Shown here: positions 1-8,590 of the stretch, piece after piece | Layout of the letters: every line of letters begins with the position of its first letter | How positions within the stretch are numbered: position 1 is the stretch's first letter | From: an uncultured Coriobacteriaceae bacterium | Lineage (GTDB): Bacteria; Actinomycetota; Coriobacteriia; Coriobacteriales; Atopobiaceae | DNA: 57,562 bases | Assembly (NCBI GenBank): GCA_900552935.1 | Contig: USBN01000006.1 | Location: 1-57,562, forward strand | Direction of reading: 5' to 3' | Translations under genes and position numbers: made by a program | The notes under the pieces: model-generated | Database searches by the model: none | What the model saw: only the letters and a program-made list of their open reading frames with translations | What the model was told of the DNA's origin: nothing

Positions 1-537
1 GCTCAGGACTACGCAAGCCACAAAGACCGCAGGGGTCATCCCGAGGGTCTCGGCTAGATATTCGAGCAGGGAGGCAGCGCCCATGCCAATCCCAAGCGCT
101 CGCCCAGAGACCTCGCTCTCGTACGACACGAGGCTAAACCCATGATGGACGGCGGCACCAATGTAGCCAAGAGCCAGAATCGTCGTGCAGCTCGCGATGA
201 GGAAGCCAGGAAGGCGAAGGGTTGCCACCATCCCAATGGCTCCGGTAACACAAAGAGACATTGCGGCGGCGGCAGCGGTTCTTTTCTCCATCGAGCCGGG
301 AAGATAGGCTCCCGCAACCCAGAATAGGACGTAACCAAGCCCCGTAAAGGCGAGCAGAATCGCGTATACGCTCCCTATGACGCCGGGGTCCGCAAGGCGA
401 GGAGTACGCCCCAGCGTTACGGACATGCAGAGCTTCCAGGTGAAGAAGTAGAGGGAGAAGGAGGCAGCCTCAATGATTAGCGACGGGGAGAGATAACGGG
501 AGGGAGCAATATGTTGAATCTTTCTAGTTGCACGCAC
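1..537 (-). CDS. Multi-TM protein, N-terminal part (LuxR/MFS-like), runs off the left edge
   Basis: Reading leftward, a GTG at 537 preceded by GGGAGG six bases upstream opens a frame that stays open for 179 codons to the window edge, so the C-terminus is missing. The product is strongly hydrophobic with about four or five predicted membrane segments (for example SLIIEAASFSLYFF and AILLAFTGLGYVLFWVAGAY). The stretch around LGYIGAAVHHGFSL, followed by GRALGIGMGAASLLEYL, resembles the membrane half of Coriobacteriia LuxR-type regulators, which carry a transporter-like domain before a C-terminal HTH. That HTH would lie outside the window, so an ordinary MFS-like permease cannot be excluded. I see no clear promoter in the 240 bases upstream. 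Confidence 0.6.
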   Translation of the reverse strand, partial: MRATRKIQHIAPSRYLSPSLIIEAASFSLYFFTWKLCMSVTLGRTPRLADPGVIGSVYAILLAFTGLGYVLFWVAGAYLPGSMEKRTAAAAAMSLCVTGAIGMVATLRLPGFLIASCTTILALGYIGAAVHHGFSLVSYESEVSGRALGIGMGAASLLEYLAETLGMTPAVFVACVVLS

Positions 538-742
538 GAGTCGCCTCCCTTCGTCACACCATGTATCTTCGCACGATATTCGAGAGGGGGGGCAACAAAA
601 ACGGCGACAAAAGTCCCAAATTATCATCGCTATTGAAGCCGGCGGCAGAGTCCGGAGAAACGATAACGATTACGCCTTTTCACGCTTTGTGGGCATGCAG
701 AGATGCCTTGAGAATGCGGGAGTCGGGCAGGGGATGTCCGCA

Positions 743-770
743 TAAAAAACGCCGGAGAAACACTCCGGCG
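743..770 (-). terminator. Intrinsic terminator after tRNA-Ala
   Basis: A perfect 8-bp GC-rich stem (750-757 with 763-770) has a 5-base loop. On the minus strand it is followed by six T residues. It lies just downstream of the leftward tRNA-Ala gene and probably ends the tRNA-Ile/tRNA-Ala transcript. Confidence 0.85.
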
Positions 771-778
771 AAGCATAC

Positions 779-854
779 TGGTGGAGACGATGGGGATCGA
801 ACCCACGACCTCAGGCTTGCAAAGCCCGCGCTCTCCCAACTGAGCTACGTCCCC
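779..854 (-). tRNA. tRNA-Ala (anticodon TGC)
   Basis: A 76-base cloverleaf on the minus strand. The acceptor stem GGGGACG pairs with CGTCTCC, the T-arm is GGTTCGATCC, the anticodon loop carries TGC, and the CCA end is encoded. It is the second gene of a leftward tRNA-Ile/tRNA-Ala pair. Confidence 0.97.
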
Positions 855-861
855 TTTTAGT

Positions 862-906
862 AATAAACGCCCCAGCGGCGACTCGGCTCACGCTGGGGCG
901 TTTATT
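862..906 (-). terminator. Symmetric hairpin between tRNA-Ile and tRNA-Ala
   Basis: A perfect 16-bp inverted repeat (862-877 with 891-906) with a 13-base loop. Its GC-rich core is flanked by AATAAA/TTTATT, so it could terminate on either strand. It lies between two co-oriented tRNA genes, so it may act as a partial terminator or a processing element. No separate promoter for tRNA-Ala is evident. Confidence 0.7.
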
Positions 907-916
907 CGCAAAAAGG

Positions 917-993
917 TGGTGGGCCCGACAAGGTTCGAACTTGTGACCTCCCGGTTATCAGCCGGACGCTCTGACCAACTGAGCTACGGGCCC
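917..993 (-). tRNA. tRNA-Ile (anticodon GAT)
   Basis: A 77-base cloverleaf on the minus strand. Acceptor GGGCCCG pairs with CGGGCCC, the D-arm is GCTCAGTTGGTCAGAGC, the anticodon is GAT, the T-arm is GTTCGAACC, and CCA is encoded. A sigma70-type promoter lies directly upstream. Confidence 0.97.
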
Positions 994-1026
994 ACATGCG
1001 GTGCGTCTTTCACATCGCGCTTGGCT

Positions 1027-1056
1027 ATAATAAGCCAACCCAATGCCATAGGTCAA
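1027..1056 (-). promoter_or_regulatory. Promoter of the tRNA-Ile/tRNA-Ala unit
   Basis: On the minus strand, TTGACC (1051-1056) and TATTAT (1027-1032) are separated by 18 bases, about 35 bases before the mature 5' end of tRNA-Ile. AT-rich sequence lies immediately upstream, as in strong tRNA promoters. Confidence 0.65.
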
Positions 1057-1160
1057 CAGAAATTTAAAAAACTTTGAGAGTTTTTTCTGTCCATCCTATT
1101 GGGTAGGATTAACTACTGCTTCAGGCGGGATTTCCCATTCACTCGGAGGGAGTGGAACAT

Positions 1161-1733
1161 ATGGTTCGCATGGTTATAACGAACGTCATCGTGGGCAATC
1201 CGCCCCTCCCCTCCGCAATCGTACTTTCTCCCGCTGCGGATACAGGGGCAGACCCCAAGGTGGCCATCGACCACAACCTCAACGCAGAGGACATCATCGG
1301 GTCAGCGCCCATGGATATTCTCCCCCTCAGCGTTGGCATGGTTGACGCCGCGCAGATCGCTCGCGCAGCAGACAGCGAGACCCACCGCCGTCCGGATACG
1401 CACGATCTTCTCTCGAGCGTTATCACCGTCCTGGGCGGTGAGGTTTCCTCCGCCAGCATCACCCGCGTTGAGGACACGACCTTCTTCGCCACGGTTGACG
1501 TAATCGCAGGCGACGGCACCACCCACCACGTTGACGCTCGTCCCTCGGATGCCATTGCCTTGGCACTGCGTTGCGACAAGCCCATCCTCGCGAGCGAGGA
1601 CGTCCTCTCTCGCGCAGGCCTCCCAAACTTCGAGGCTATCGCAAGCGACGAGAAGCGTCGCGAGGCCGAGGAGTTCCACGCCTTCGTCGAGTCCCTCTCC
1701 CCCTCTGACTTCGAGTCTCCCCGCGAGCCCTAG
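1161..1733 (+). CDS. Bifunctional nuclease (BFN/DUF151) family protein
   Basis: A 190-residue protein. The central domain carries the hallmark DARPSDAIALALR with FFATVDV before it and KPILASEDVL after it, which matches the BFN/DUF151 fold. Family members have reported DNase/RNase activity, but the substrate here is unknown. The C-terminal 30 residues are charged. The ATG at 1161 is preferred because GGAGG/GGAGTGG sits 5-10 bases upstream. A GTG at 1152 would lie almost on top of that ribosome-binding site. It is monocistronic and convergent with gyrA, separated by a repeat-rich gap. Confidence 0.85.
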   Translation: MVRMVITNVIVGNPPLPSAIVLSPAADTGADPKVAIDHNLNAEDIIGSAPMDILPLSVGMVDAAQIARAADSETHRRPDTHDLLSSVITVLGGEVSSASITRVEDTTFFATVDVIAGDGTTHHVDARPSDAIALALRCDKPILASEDVLSRAGLPNFEAIASDEKRREAEEFHAFVESLSPSDFESPREP

Positions 1734-1753
1734 CCAACGGACAGGCCGCAACA

Positions 1754-1905
1754 GCAGCCAGGACGCCCCAGTCCTGGACGGCGGCACATCGCCGCGATGT
1801 CAACAACAGGGCGCCGGCCCCGTGGGCAGAAAGCAGCTAGGACGCCCCACACCTGCTCGGCGGCACATCGCCACACCGTAAACAACAGGGGTCCGGCCCC
1901 GTGGG
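1754..1905. repeat. Two imperfect 73-base tandem direct repeats
   Basis: Copies at 1754-1826 and 1833-1905 have a 79-base period. Both start with GCAGC(C/T)AGGACGCCCCA, share GGCGGCACATCGCC and AACAACAGG in the middle, and end CGGCCCCGTGGG. They lie between the BFN gene and the convergent gyrA. I see no ORF in them. Confidence 0.8.
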
Positions 1906-1975
1906 TGCTAAGCAAACATTTTCGAAACGCGCTCGCGCGTTGAGATGTTTGCGTGCACCCGCGAGGCCGGACCCC
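1888..1975. terminator. Large nested hairpin between BFN gene and gyrA
   Basis: The outer arms GGGGTCCGGCC (1888-1898) and GGCCGGACCCC (1965-1975) pair perfectly. Further inward, GGGTGC pairs with GCACCC, GCAAACAT with ATGTTTGC, and AACGCG with CGCGTT around a CTCG loop. The long imperfect stem starts inside the second 73-base repeat. It probably stops transcription arriving from both convergent genes, although there is no classic T-run. Confidence 0.6.
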
Positions 1976-1999
1976 GTCAGGTTGATTAGGGCGATGTGC

Positions 2000-4732
2000 C
2001 TACTCGTCGATTAGGCTCTCGTCCATCTCCTCGTCACCGATATCGACCTGGTCATCTTCATTAGAGACGGAAGATTCCTCGCTGCCCGCGTTCTGGTCGG
2101 GCTCGTCCTTGGCGGCCCTCATGCGAGCGACCGCGCAAACGGAGTCACTATCGCCCACGCTCATAACCTTCACGCCCTGCGTCGAGCGGCCAAGCTTCGA
2201 GATGTCCTTCACCTTCACGCGGATAACGACGCCATCAGTGGAGACAATCATGAGCTCGTGCTGCGGACCAACGACACGGCATGCCGCAAGGTTGCCCTTC
2301 TTGTCAGTCATAGTGATCGTGTAGACACCCTGGCCACCACGCTTGTGCTCGGGATACTCAGCAACGGGCGTGCGCTTGCCATAGCCCTTCTCAGTGATGA
2401 CGAAGAGGTCGCCATTGCCGTTGGTGATCTCCATGCCGAGCATCTTCGCGTCACCCTTGAGGGTGATGCCGCGGACGCCGGACGTATCGCGACCCATCGG
2501 ACGGACATCGCTCTCCGGGAACATGATGGCCTTGCCGTCAGTCGAGACGAGGATGACCTTGTCACCCTCACGCACGCGACGAACGTTCACGAGCTCGTCA
2601 CCGTCACGCAGGTTGATGGCGATGATGCCGTCGTGGCGTGTGCGGTCATACGCGCTCATGGCGGTCTTCTTCACCGTGCCGTTCGCCGTTGCGAACATCA
2701 GATATTCGTCCTCGGGGAAGGTGCGGCAGGTAATGACAGCCGTGGCGTGCTCGCCCTCGCTGAACGGCACGAGGTTGACGATCGCGGTGCCGCGGGCCGT
2801 GCGCTGGCCAATCGGCAGCTCGTGGACCTTGAGACGATAGACCTTACCCTTGTTCGAGAAGAACAGCACATAGTCATGCGTACTCGCGACGAAGAGGTCC
2901 TCGACGAAGTCCTCGTCCTTGAGGCTCACTCCCTGGACGCCCTTGCCGCCGCGCTTCTGGGCTCGATAGGTGGCAACCGGGGTGCGCTTTACGTAGCCGG
3001 CGTGCGTCACGGTGATGACCATGTCCTCGTCGGCAATGAGGTCCTCGACGTTGAGCTCCTTAGTGCCCTGAACGGAAATCTCGGTACGGCGCTTGTCGGC
3101 GAACTTGCGCTCAATCTCGCGCATCTCGTCCTTGATGACGGCGAGGATTTTCTCCGGGTTGGCAAGCAGGTCCTCGTAGTAGGCGATCGCCTTGCGAAGA
3201 CCATCGAGCTCCTCCTGGATCTGATCGCGAGAGAGACCCGTGAGGCGACGGAGGCGCATCTCGAGAATAGCCTGGGTCTGCTCCGGAGAGAAGCCAAAGC
3301 GCTCGATAAGGCGCTGGGAAGCCTCGGTATCGGTCTGAGACGAGCGAATGATGTGAATGACTTCGTCGATGTGGTCGAGAGCCATGAGATAGCCCTCGAG
3401 GATGTGGGCACGAGCCTTCGCCTTCTTGAGGTCGAAGCGGGTGCGACGGGTCACCACGTCGACCTGGTGGTCGATGTAGTGCTGCAGCATCTGGCGAAGC
3501 GTCAGGAGCTTGGGCACGCCATTCACGAGCGCCAGGTTGATCACGCCGAAGGTGGTCTGGAGCTGGGTGAACTTATACAGGTTGTTGAGGACGACCTGCG
3601 GGATGACATCCTTCTTGAGCTCGATGACGAGACGAATGCCCTTCTGGTTCGACTCGTCGCGGAGGTCAGAGATGCCCTCGAGTCGCTTCTCGTTGACGAG
3701 CTGGGCAATCTTCTCCTGGAGCGTACCCTTGTTGACCTGGTAGGGCATCTCGGTAAAGACGAGACGGGCGCGGCCGGTCTTCGTCGTCTCGACGTGGGCC
3801 TTGGCGCGGACGGTCAGCGAGCCGCGGCCGGTCTCATAGGCGTCGCGGATGCCATTAGTGCCCATGATTTTGGCGCCCGTCGGGAAGTCCGGGCCGGGCA
3901 TGACCGACATGAGCTCGTCGGTCGTCGCATCCGGGTTATCGATGAGCATGCACGTGGCCTCGATGGCCTCACCGAGGTTGTGCGGCGGAATATTGGTCGC
4001 CATGCCAACCGCGATGCCGTTGCAGCCATTGACCAGGAGGTTCGGGAAACGGGCAGGCAGGACGGAGGGCTCGGAGAGCGACTCGTCATAGTTGGGCTGC
4101 CAGTCGACCGTGTCCTTCTGAAGATCGCGGAGGAGCTCCATGGCGGGCTTGGCGAGACGGCTCTCCGTGTAACGCATAGCGGCAGCGGAGTCACCGTCGA
4201 TGTTGCCGAAGTTACCATGGCCATCCACGAGCGGAGTGCGCATGCTGAACCACTGGGCCAGGCGGACCATCGTGTCATAGACGGCGGAGTCACCATGCGG
4301 GTGGTACTTGCCGATAACTTCGCCGACCGTCCACGCACTCTTCTTGTGCGGGCGATTGGGGAAGATGCCGCTCTCGTTCATCGCATAGAGGATGCGGCGG
4401 TGGACCGGCTTCAGACCATCGCGAACGTCCGGCAGAGCACGAGCGGTAATGACCGACATCGAGTATTCGATGAAGGACTGGCGCATCTCATGGCCAAACT
4501 CGCTGATTTGGAGAGCTCCGCCGTGCTCGTCTACCTCACCAGAGTCGGTTCCGCGGCCAGCGGCACCAAACTCCTCCTCGAGCTCGCCGTCATCCTCCTC
4601 CTCGGCCTCGTCGTCAGACTCAACGTAGACGTCAGTGCCGTCATCCTCGGCAGAGGCGCGATCAAGCAGGCGCTTGAGGTCGTCAGGCAGGTCTGCCCCG
4701 GCCTCGTTGTTGGTGTTGTTATCGTCTGCCAC
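2000..4732 (-). CDS. gyrA: DNA gyrase subunit A
   Basis: A 910-residue GyrA, the breakage-reunion subunit of the A2B2 gyrase that negatively supercoils DNA. The catalytic tyrosine is Y188 in AAMRYTE. The quinolone-pocket segment YHPHGDSAVYD retains Ser149 and Asp153, the drug-sensitive type residues. The C-terminal beta-pinwheel has the GyrA-box KRGGKGVQG near residue 600. The start is a GTG with GAAAGG six bases upstream, only 14 bases after gyrB, so the two are co-transcribed. The odd feature is an N-terminal extension of about 70 very acidic residues before the conserved EYSMSVITARALPDVRDGL region, mirrored by an acidic C-terminal tail. Confidence 0.97.
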   Translation of the reverse strand: MADDNNTNNEAGADLPDDLKRLLDRASAEDDGTDVYVESDDEAEEEDDGELEEEFGAAGRGTDSGEVDEHGGALQISEFGHEMRQSFIEYSMSVITARALPDVRDGLKPVHRRILYAMNESGIFPNRPHKKSAWTVGEVIGKYHPHGDSAVYDTMVRLAQWFSMRTPLVDGHGNFGNIDGDSAAAMRYTESRLAKPAMELLRDLQKDTVDWQPNYDESLSEPSVLPARFPNLLVNGCNGIAVGMATNIPPHNLGEAIEATCMLIDNPDATTDELMSVMPGPDFPTGAKIMGTNGIRDAYETGRGSLTVRAKAHVETTKTGRARLVFTEMPYQVNKGTLQEKIAQLVNEKRLEGISDLRDESNQKGIRLVIELKKDVIPQVVLNNLYKFTQLQTTFGVINLALVNGVPKLLTLRQMLQHYIDHQVDVVTRRTRFDLKKAKARAHILEGYLMALDHIDEVIHIIRSSQTDTEASQRLIERFGFSPEQTQAILEMRLRRLTGLSRDQIQEELDGLRKAIAYYEDLLANPEKILAVIKDEMREIERKFADKRRTEISVQGTKELNVEDLIADEDMVITVTHAGYVKRTPVATYRAQKRGGKGVQGVSLKDEDFVEDLFVASTHDYVLFFSNKGKVYRLKVHELPIGQRTARGTAIVNLVPFSEGEHATAVITCRTFPEDEYLMFATANGTVKKTAMSAYDRTRHDGIIAINLRDGDELVNVRRVREGDKVILVSTDGKAIMFPESDVRPMGRDTSGVRGITLKGDAKMLGMEITNGNGDLFVITEKGYGKRTPVAEYPEHKRGGQGVYTITMTDKKGNLAACRVVGPQHELMIVSTDGVVIRVKVKDISKLGRSTQGVKVMSVGDSDSVCAVARMRAAKDEPDQNAGSEESSVSNEDDQVDIGDEEMDESLIDE

Positions 4733-4746
4733 TTCTGGCCTTTCTC

Positions 4747-6783
4747 TTAGGCGTCCAGGTAACGGGCGTCATGGGCGTGGCGCTCGATGTAGTCACGGCG
4801 GTACTCGACCTCGGTACCCATGAGCTCGCGGACCGCACGATCAGCCGCGGCGGCGTCCTCGATGGTCACACGCTGGAGGATGCGGGTCTTGGGATCCATG
4901 GTCGTGGATGCAAGCTGCTTCGGGTCCATCTCGCCCAGGCCCTTGTAGCGCTGGACGTCATAACCCTTCTTCTTTTTCTTGAGCTTGCCGGAATCGTCCT
5001 TGGTGTCCTCGTCCTCATCCGGGCTGAAGCCCAGGGAGCGGATGGTGTCGCGAAGAATCTCTTCCTCCGGCTGACGGCCGTTGGGATAGACGTAGTGAAT
5101 CTTCTTACGCACCTTGACGCCAAAGATCGGCGGGCAGGCGACGTAGATGTAGCCAGCGTCGATGAGCGGGCGCATGTACTTGTAGAAGAAGGTCATCAGC
5201 AGGATGCGGATGTGAGCGCCGTCGACGTCTGCATCGGTCATGATGATGATCTTGTGATAGCGAGCCTTGGTGATGTCGAAATCGCCGCCCTCACCATTGC
5301 CCGTGGTCACACCGGTACCGATGGCCGTGATGAGCGACTGGATGGTTTCGCTCGAGAAGGCACGGTGATCGCCGACGCGCTCGACGTTCAGGATCTTGCC
5401 GCGCAGGGGGAGAATCGCCTGGATGTCTCGGCGGCGGCCGTCCTTGGCCGAACCGCCTGCCGAGTCGCCCTCGACGATGAAGAGCTCGGTGAGCTCGGCG
5501 TCGCGGGCGGAGCAGTCTGCAAGCTTACCGGGAAGAGCCGCGCTCTCGAGAAGGCTCTTACGGCGCGTCGCCTCGCGAGCCTTGCGGGCGGCAGTGCGTG
5601 CCTTGCTTGCCTGCTGGGCCTTGTTGACGATGGTGCGAGCCTGCTTGGGATGTTCCTCGAGGTACTCCGCAAGGCCATCGGCGACAACCTTGTTGGTGAG
5701 CGAGCGCATGTAGGAGCTGCCGAGCTTGGCCTTGGTCTGACCCTCGAACTGCGGGTCCGGAAGCTTGACGGAGATGACGGCGGAGAGGCCCTCGCGAACA
5801 TCGTCACCCGTGAGGTTGGGCTCCTTCTCCTTGAGAAGGCCCTGCTTGCGCGCATAGTCATTGATGACGCGAGTAAGCGCGGTGCGGAAACCCTCGAGGT
5901 GCATGCCACCCTCGGGCGTATAGATGTCGTTGGCGAACGACATCACGCTCTCGCCGTAGCCGGTATTCCACTGGAGGGAGACTTCGACCTCGCCCATCTT
6001 CTCAACGGGGGTTCCCTCCTCGGTCTTGCCGGCGAGGTAGATGGGATTCTTAAGGCCCTCGGGAACGTCCTTGCCCTCGTTCAGGAACTTGACGAAGTCA
6101 ATGATGCCGCCGGCGTAGCAGAACTCGACGACACGCGGCTCAACCTCACGCTCGTCCGTCAGGACGATCTTGAGGTTCTTGTTGAGGAAGGCCGTCTCCT
6201 GGAGACGGTTGTGGAGGGTGTCGAAATCATAGACGCACGTCTCGAAGATCTCGTCATCCGGCCAGAAGGTGACCGTGGTACCCGTGGTGGTGGACTCGCC
6301 AACGACCTTCATCTTCTCGACGGTCTTGCCGCGCGAGAACTCCATCTCGTAGATGTGGCCGTCACGCTTGACCTGAACGACGACCCTCTTGGAGAGGGCG
6401 TTCACAACGGAGATGCCCACGCCGTGGAGGCCGCCCGAGACCTTGTACGCGCTGTTATCGAACTTGCCGCCAGCGTGGAGGATCGTCATGACGACTTCGA
6501 GGGTCGGGATCTTCTTCACGGGGTGCAGGTCAACGGGGATGCCACGGCCGTTGTCGACAACGGTGATGGAGTTGTCGGCGTGCACCGTGACACGAATCTC
6601 ATTGCAGAATCCGGCCATGGCTTCGTCGACAGAGTTGTCGACGGTCTCCCACACGAGATGGTGGAGACCGCTCGAGCTGGTCGAGCCGATATACATGCCC
6701 GGACGCTTGCGGACAGCCTCAAGGCCCTCGAGAATCTTGATCTCGCCGCCGTCGTAGCCATGTTCATTGGGAGACTCTGACAC
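4747..6783 (-). CDS. gyrB: DNA gyrase subunit B
   Basis: A 678-residue ATPase subunit of gyrase. The GHKL ATP site is visible as ETVDNSVDEA, DNGRGIPVD and GGLHGVGISVVNAL. The TOPRIM domain has EGDSAGGSAK and DADVDGAHIR, and the C-terminal end has the conserved QRYKGLGEM. The start is GTG (MSESPNEHGYDGG) with AAGGAAAGG eight bases upstream. It is the first gene of the gyrB-gyrA pair. The 120-base upstream gap separates it from dciA, which reads the same way, and shows no convincing promoter. Confidence 0.97.
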   Translation of the reverse strand: MSESPNEHGYDGGEIKILEGLEAVRKRPGMYIGSTSSSGLHHLVWETVDNSVDEAMAGFCNEIRVTVHADNSITVVDNGRGIPVDLHPVKKIPTLEVVMTILHAGGKFDNSAYKVSGGLHGVGISVVNALSKRVVVQVKRDGHIYEMEFSRGKTVEKMKVVGESTTTGTTVTFWPDDEIFETCVYDFDTLHNRLQETAFLNKNLKIVLTDEREVEPRVVEFCYAGGIIDFVKFLNEGKDVPEGLKNPIYLAGKTEEGTPVEKMGEVEVSLQWNTGYGESVMSFANDIYTPEGGMHLEGFRTALTRVINDYARKQGLLKEKEPNLTGDDVREGLSAVISVKLPDPQFEGQTKAKLGSSYMRSLTNKVVADGLAEYLEEHPKQARTIVNKAQQASKARTAARKAREATRRKSLLESAALPGKLADCSARDAELTELFIVEGDSAGGSAKDGRRRDIQAILPLRGKILNVERVGDHRAFSSETIQSLITAIGTGVTTGNGEGGDFDITKARYHKIIIMTDADVDGAHIRILLMTFFYKYMRPLIDAGYIYVACPPIFGVKVRKKIHYVYPNGRQPEEEILRDTIRSLGFSPDEDEDTKDDSGKLKKKKKGYDVQRYKGLGEMDPKQLASTTMDPKTRILQRVTIEDAAAADRAVRELMGTEVEYRRDYIERHAHDARYLDA

Positions 6784-6906
6784 CCGACAGTCCTTTCCTT
6801 AGGGTTTCTAGTCAATCTTTACTAGTTTAGTACAGGCGTCCTATTTGGCACAGCCTAAACCTAAATCGACGAAAACCCTTACGCACAATATGGCTCTGGC
6901 GGATTG

Positions 6907-7512
6907 TCAGGGGTTCTGCGGGTCCCTTTTGATTTCTCGCGTACTTTCCAACTTCGCGCGACGAATTGAGTACTCCATCGCTTTAGACGCGTTTTCGCGC
7001 AGACGTGGGTCAAGTCTCGAAACCTTATCGGCAATGCGCGCCGCTTCAATTATGGAAAGGGACGGGAGCTCTTCCTTGACATGGGAGGGTTCCTCTTGCG
7101 CTATGGCACGCTCGCCCGCCTTCCTGCTCAGTTTGAACCTCACGCGGGCGACCTCGAGGCCCTCGTACGAGAGCCGGTCAACGAAAAGCTCCGCGTTAGT
7201 GGTGAGGTCAACCATGAGCGCGTTGCCATCGAGGTAGACGACGAGCTCCGGCAGGCCCACGCCGCTTTTGGGCTTATTGAGCCAGACAGCAACCGTGTGC
7301 TTGGCAGCACGCTTGCCGCAAACCTTCCTCCATGCGTGCAGGGCCTTGTTCACGTCCGATGCGCCGCGAGCGACTCTCTTATCGACATAGGCGGCGACCA
7401 CGTCTGCCGCAGTGGCGGCAGCGTGCTGCTTGGCGGGGTCGAGCGGGTCATAGACGCTCCTCGCCGCGGCGCGGGCTCGACCACCCTCGTGTCCGTAGTA
7501 TCTAGCCGCCAT
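6907..7512 (-). CDS. DciA-like DUF721 protein
   Basis: A 201-residue protein with a DUF721 core: W-x-x-V-C-G (HAWRKVCGKRAAKHT) followed by LVVYLDGNALMVDLTTNAELFVDRL. DUF721/DciA is the ancestral loader of the replicative helicase in bacteria that lack DnaC/DnaI, and it typically sits between recF and gyrB, as here. The N-terminus is alanine- and arginine-rich, and the C-terminal 70 residues are charged and probably helical. Its start overlaps the end of recF by 11 bases, indicating translational coupling. Function is assigned by domain plus synteny. Confidence 0.8.
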   Translation of the reverse strand: MAARYYGHEGGRARAAARSVYDPLDPAKQHAAATAADVVAAYVDKRVARGASDVNKALHAWRKVCGKRAAKHTVAVWLNKPKSGVGLPELVVYLDGNALMVDLTTNAELFVDRLSYEGLEVARVRFKLSRKAGERAIAQEEPSHVKEELPSLSIIEAARIADKVSRLDPRLRENASKAMEYSIRRAKLESTREIKRDPQNP

Positions 7513-8587
7513 AACGGACCACCTTCATCCCCTCGAGAAGGCTGTCGTCGAAGTAGCCGAGGTTGGTCGTCGTAATGACCGTTTGAATCCCGCCCTCGAC
7601 GAACTTCGTCACGCAAGCTCGGCGGTTCTCGTCAAGCTCACTCATGACGTCATCGAGCAAAAGCAGCGGCCTTTCACCGAGAAGGTCTTCGCAGAGCCTC
7701 ACCTCCGCCATCTTCCAAGCGAGGGCGACGGTACGCTGCTGCCCCTGGCTACCGAACGCCCGAGCGTCGCGCCCCTCGATCTCGAAGGAGATGTCATCAC
7801 GATGAGGACCGACGAGAGTCTGTCCTCGGCGGAGGTCGTCATCGCGGCTCTCCTCCATGCGCCGGAGCATGAGCTCGCGAAGCTGGTCGCGTCCCATGCC
7901 CGCCTCGGCGCCGGCAACGCTCGGCACGTAACGGCAGGCGAGCGCCTCTCCGGAGGCAACGTCCGCGTACACCTCACCCACGAGTGAGGAAAGGCGCGTG
8001 AAGAGGTTGAGGCGATGGTGAAGGAGCGTCGCGCCGCCCAGGGCCACCGACTCGTCCCACGCATCGAGAAGGACGGGGTCGCAGCCATCCTTCAGAAGGC
8101 GATTCCGCTGTTCGACGGAACGCGTGTATGCCGAGAGGACCTTGCGATATCCGACGTTCGCCTGGGCTCCAAACGAATCGAGCTCTCCCCTGCGCATCGA
8201 GGCCGAACCCTTAACGAGCGACAGGTCATCGGGGCAGAAGAGAATCGAGAGTAGGGTTCCCGGCAGGTCCTGACCGCGACAGGGCTTGCCATTTCTCAGG
8301 AACTTGCGCGAGCCTTCGGCGGCGACGAGCTCGACGTCAACCACTCGTCCATCGCCCTCGAGACGCGCGGACACACGCGCCTCCCGAGCTCCGGGAGCGA
8401 CGAGCTCTGCCGGAGACGGGCGACGGAACGATTGCCCCGCGGTGAGGTATTGGAGCGCCTCGACGGTGTTCGTCTTTCCGACGGCATTGGGTCCCACAAG
8501 GACCGTCACGCCGGGCAAAGGCTCGAGCACGACCCCATCGAGGTTCCTATATCCGCTGAACGAGATTCGAGTGACAACGAGAGACAC
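7502..8587 (-). CDS. recF: DNA replication/repair protein RecF
   Basis: A 361-residue SMC-like ATPase that loads RecA at gaps. The Walker A motif is GPNAVGKTN (about residues 33-41), the ABC signature region is FGSQGQQRTVALAWKMAE, and Walker B is LLLLDDVMSELD. The N-terminus ISFSGYRNLDG is typical. The start is ATG, three bases after the dnaN stop codon, and the end overlaps dciA, giving a compact dnaN-recF-dciA unit. Length is normal for the family. Confidence 0.96.
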   Translation of the reverse strand: MSLVVTRISFSGYRNLDGVVLEPLPGVTVLVGPNAVGKTNTVEALQYLTAGQSFRRPSPAELVAPGAREARVSARLEGDGRVVDVELVAAEGSRKFLRNGKPCRGQDLPGTLLSILFCPDDLSLVKGSASMRRGELDSFGAQANVGYRKVLSAYTRSVEQRNRLLKDGCDPVLLDAWDESVALGGATLLHHRLNLFTRLSSLVGEVYADVASGEALACRYVPSVAGAEAGMGRDQLRELMLRRMEESRDDDLRRGQTLVGPHRDDISFEIEGRDARAFGSQGQQRTVALAWKMAEVRLCEDLLGERPLLLLDDVMSELDENRRACVTKFVEGGIQTVITTTNLGYFDDSLLEGMKVVRYGG

Positions 8588-8590
8588 GGG

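Noticed and set aside
2258..4750. Long open frame (830 codons) antisense to gyrA
   Set aside because: It mirrors gyrA codons; high third-position GC removes stop codons from the opposite strand. It has no ribosome-binding site or protein-like composition.
4771..6780. Long open frame (669 codons) antisense to gyrB
   Set aside because: Same GC-driven shadow of a certain gene; the translation is Val/Leu/Asp/Ala-biased with no domain.
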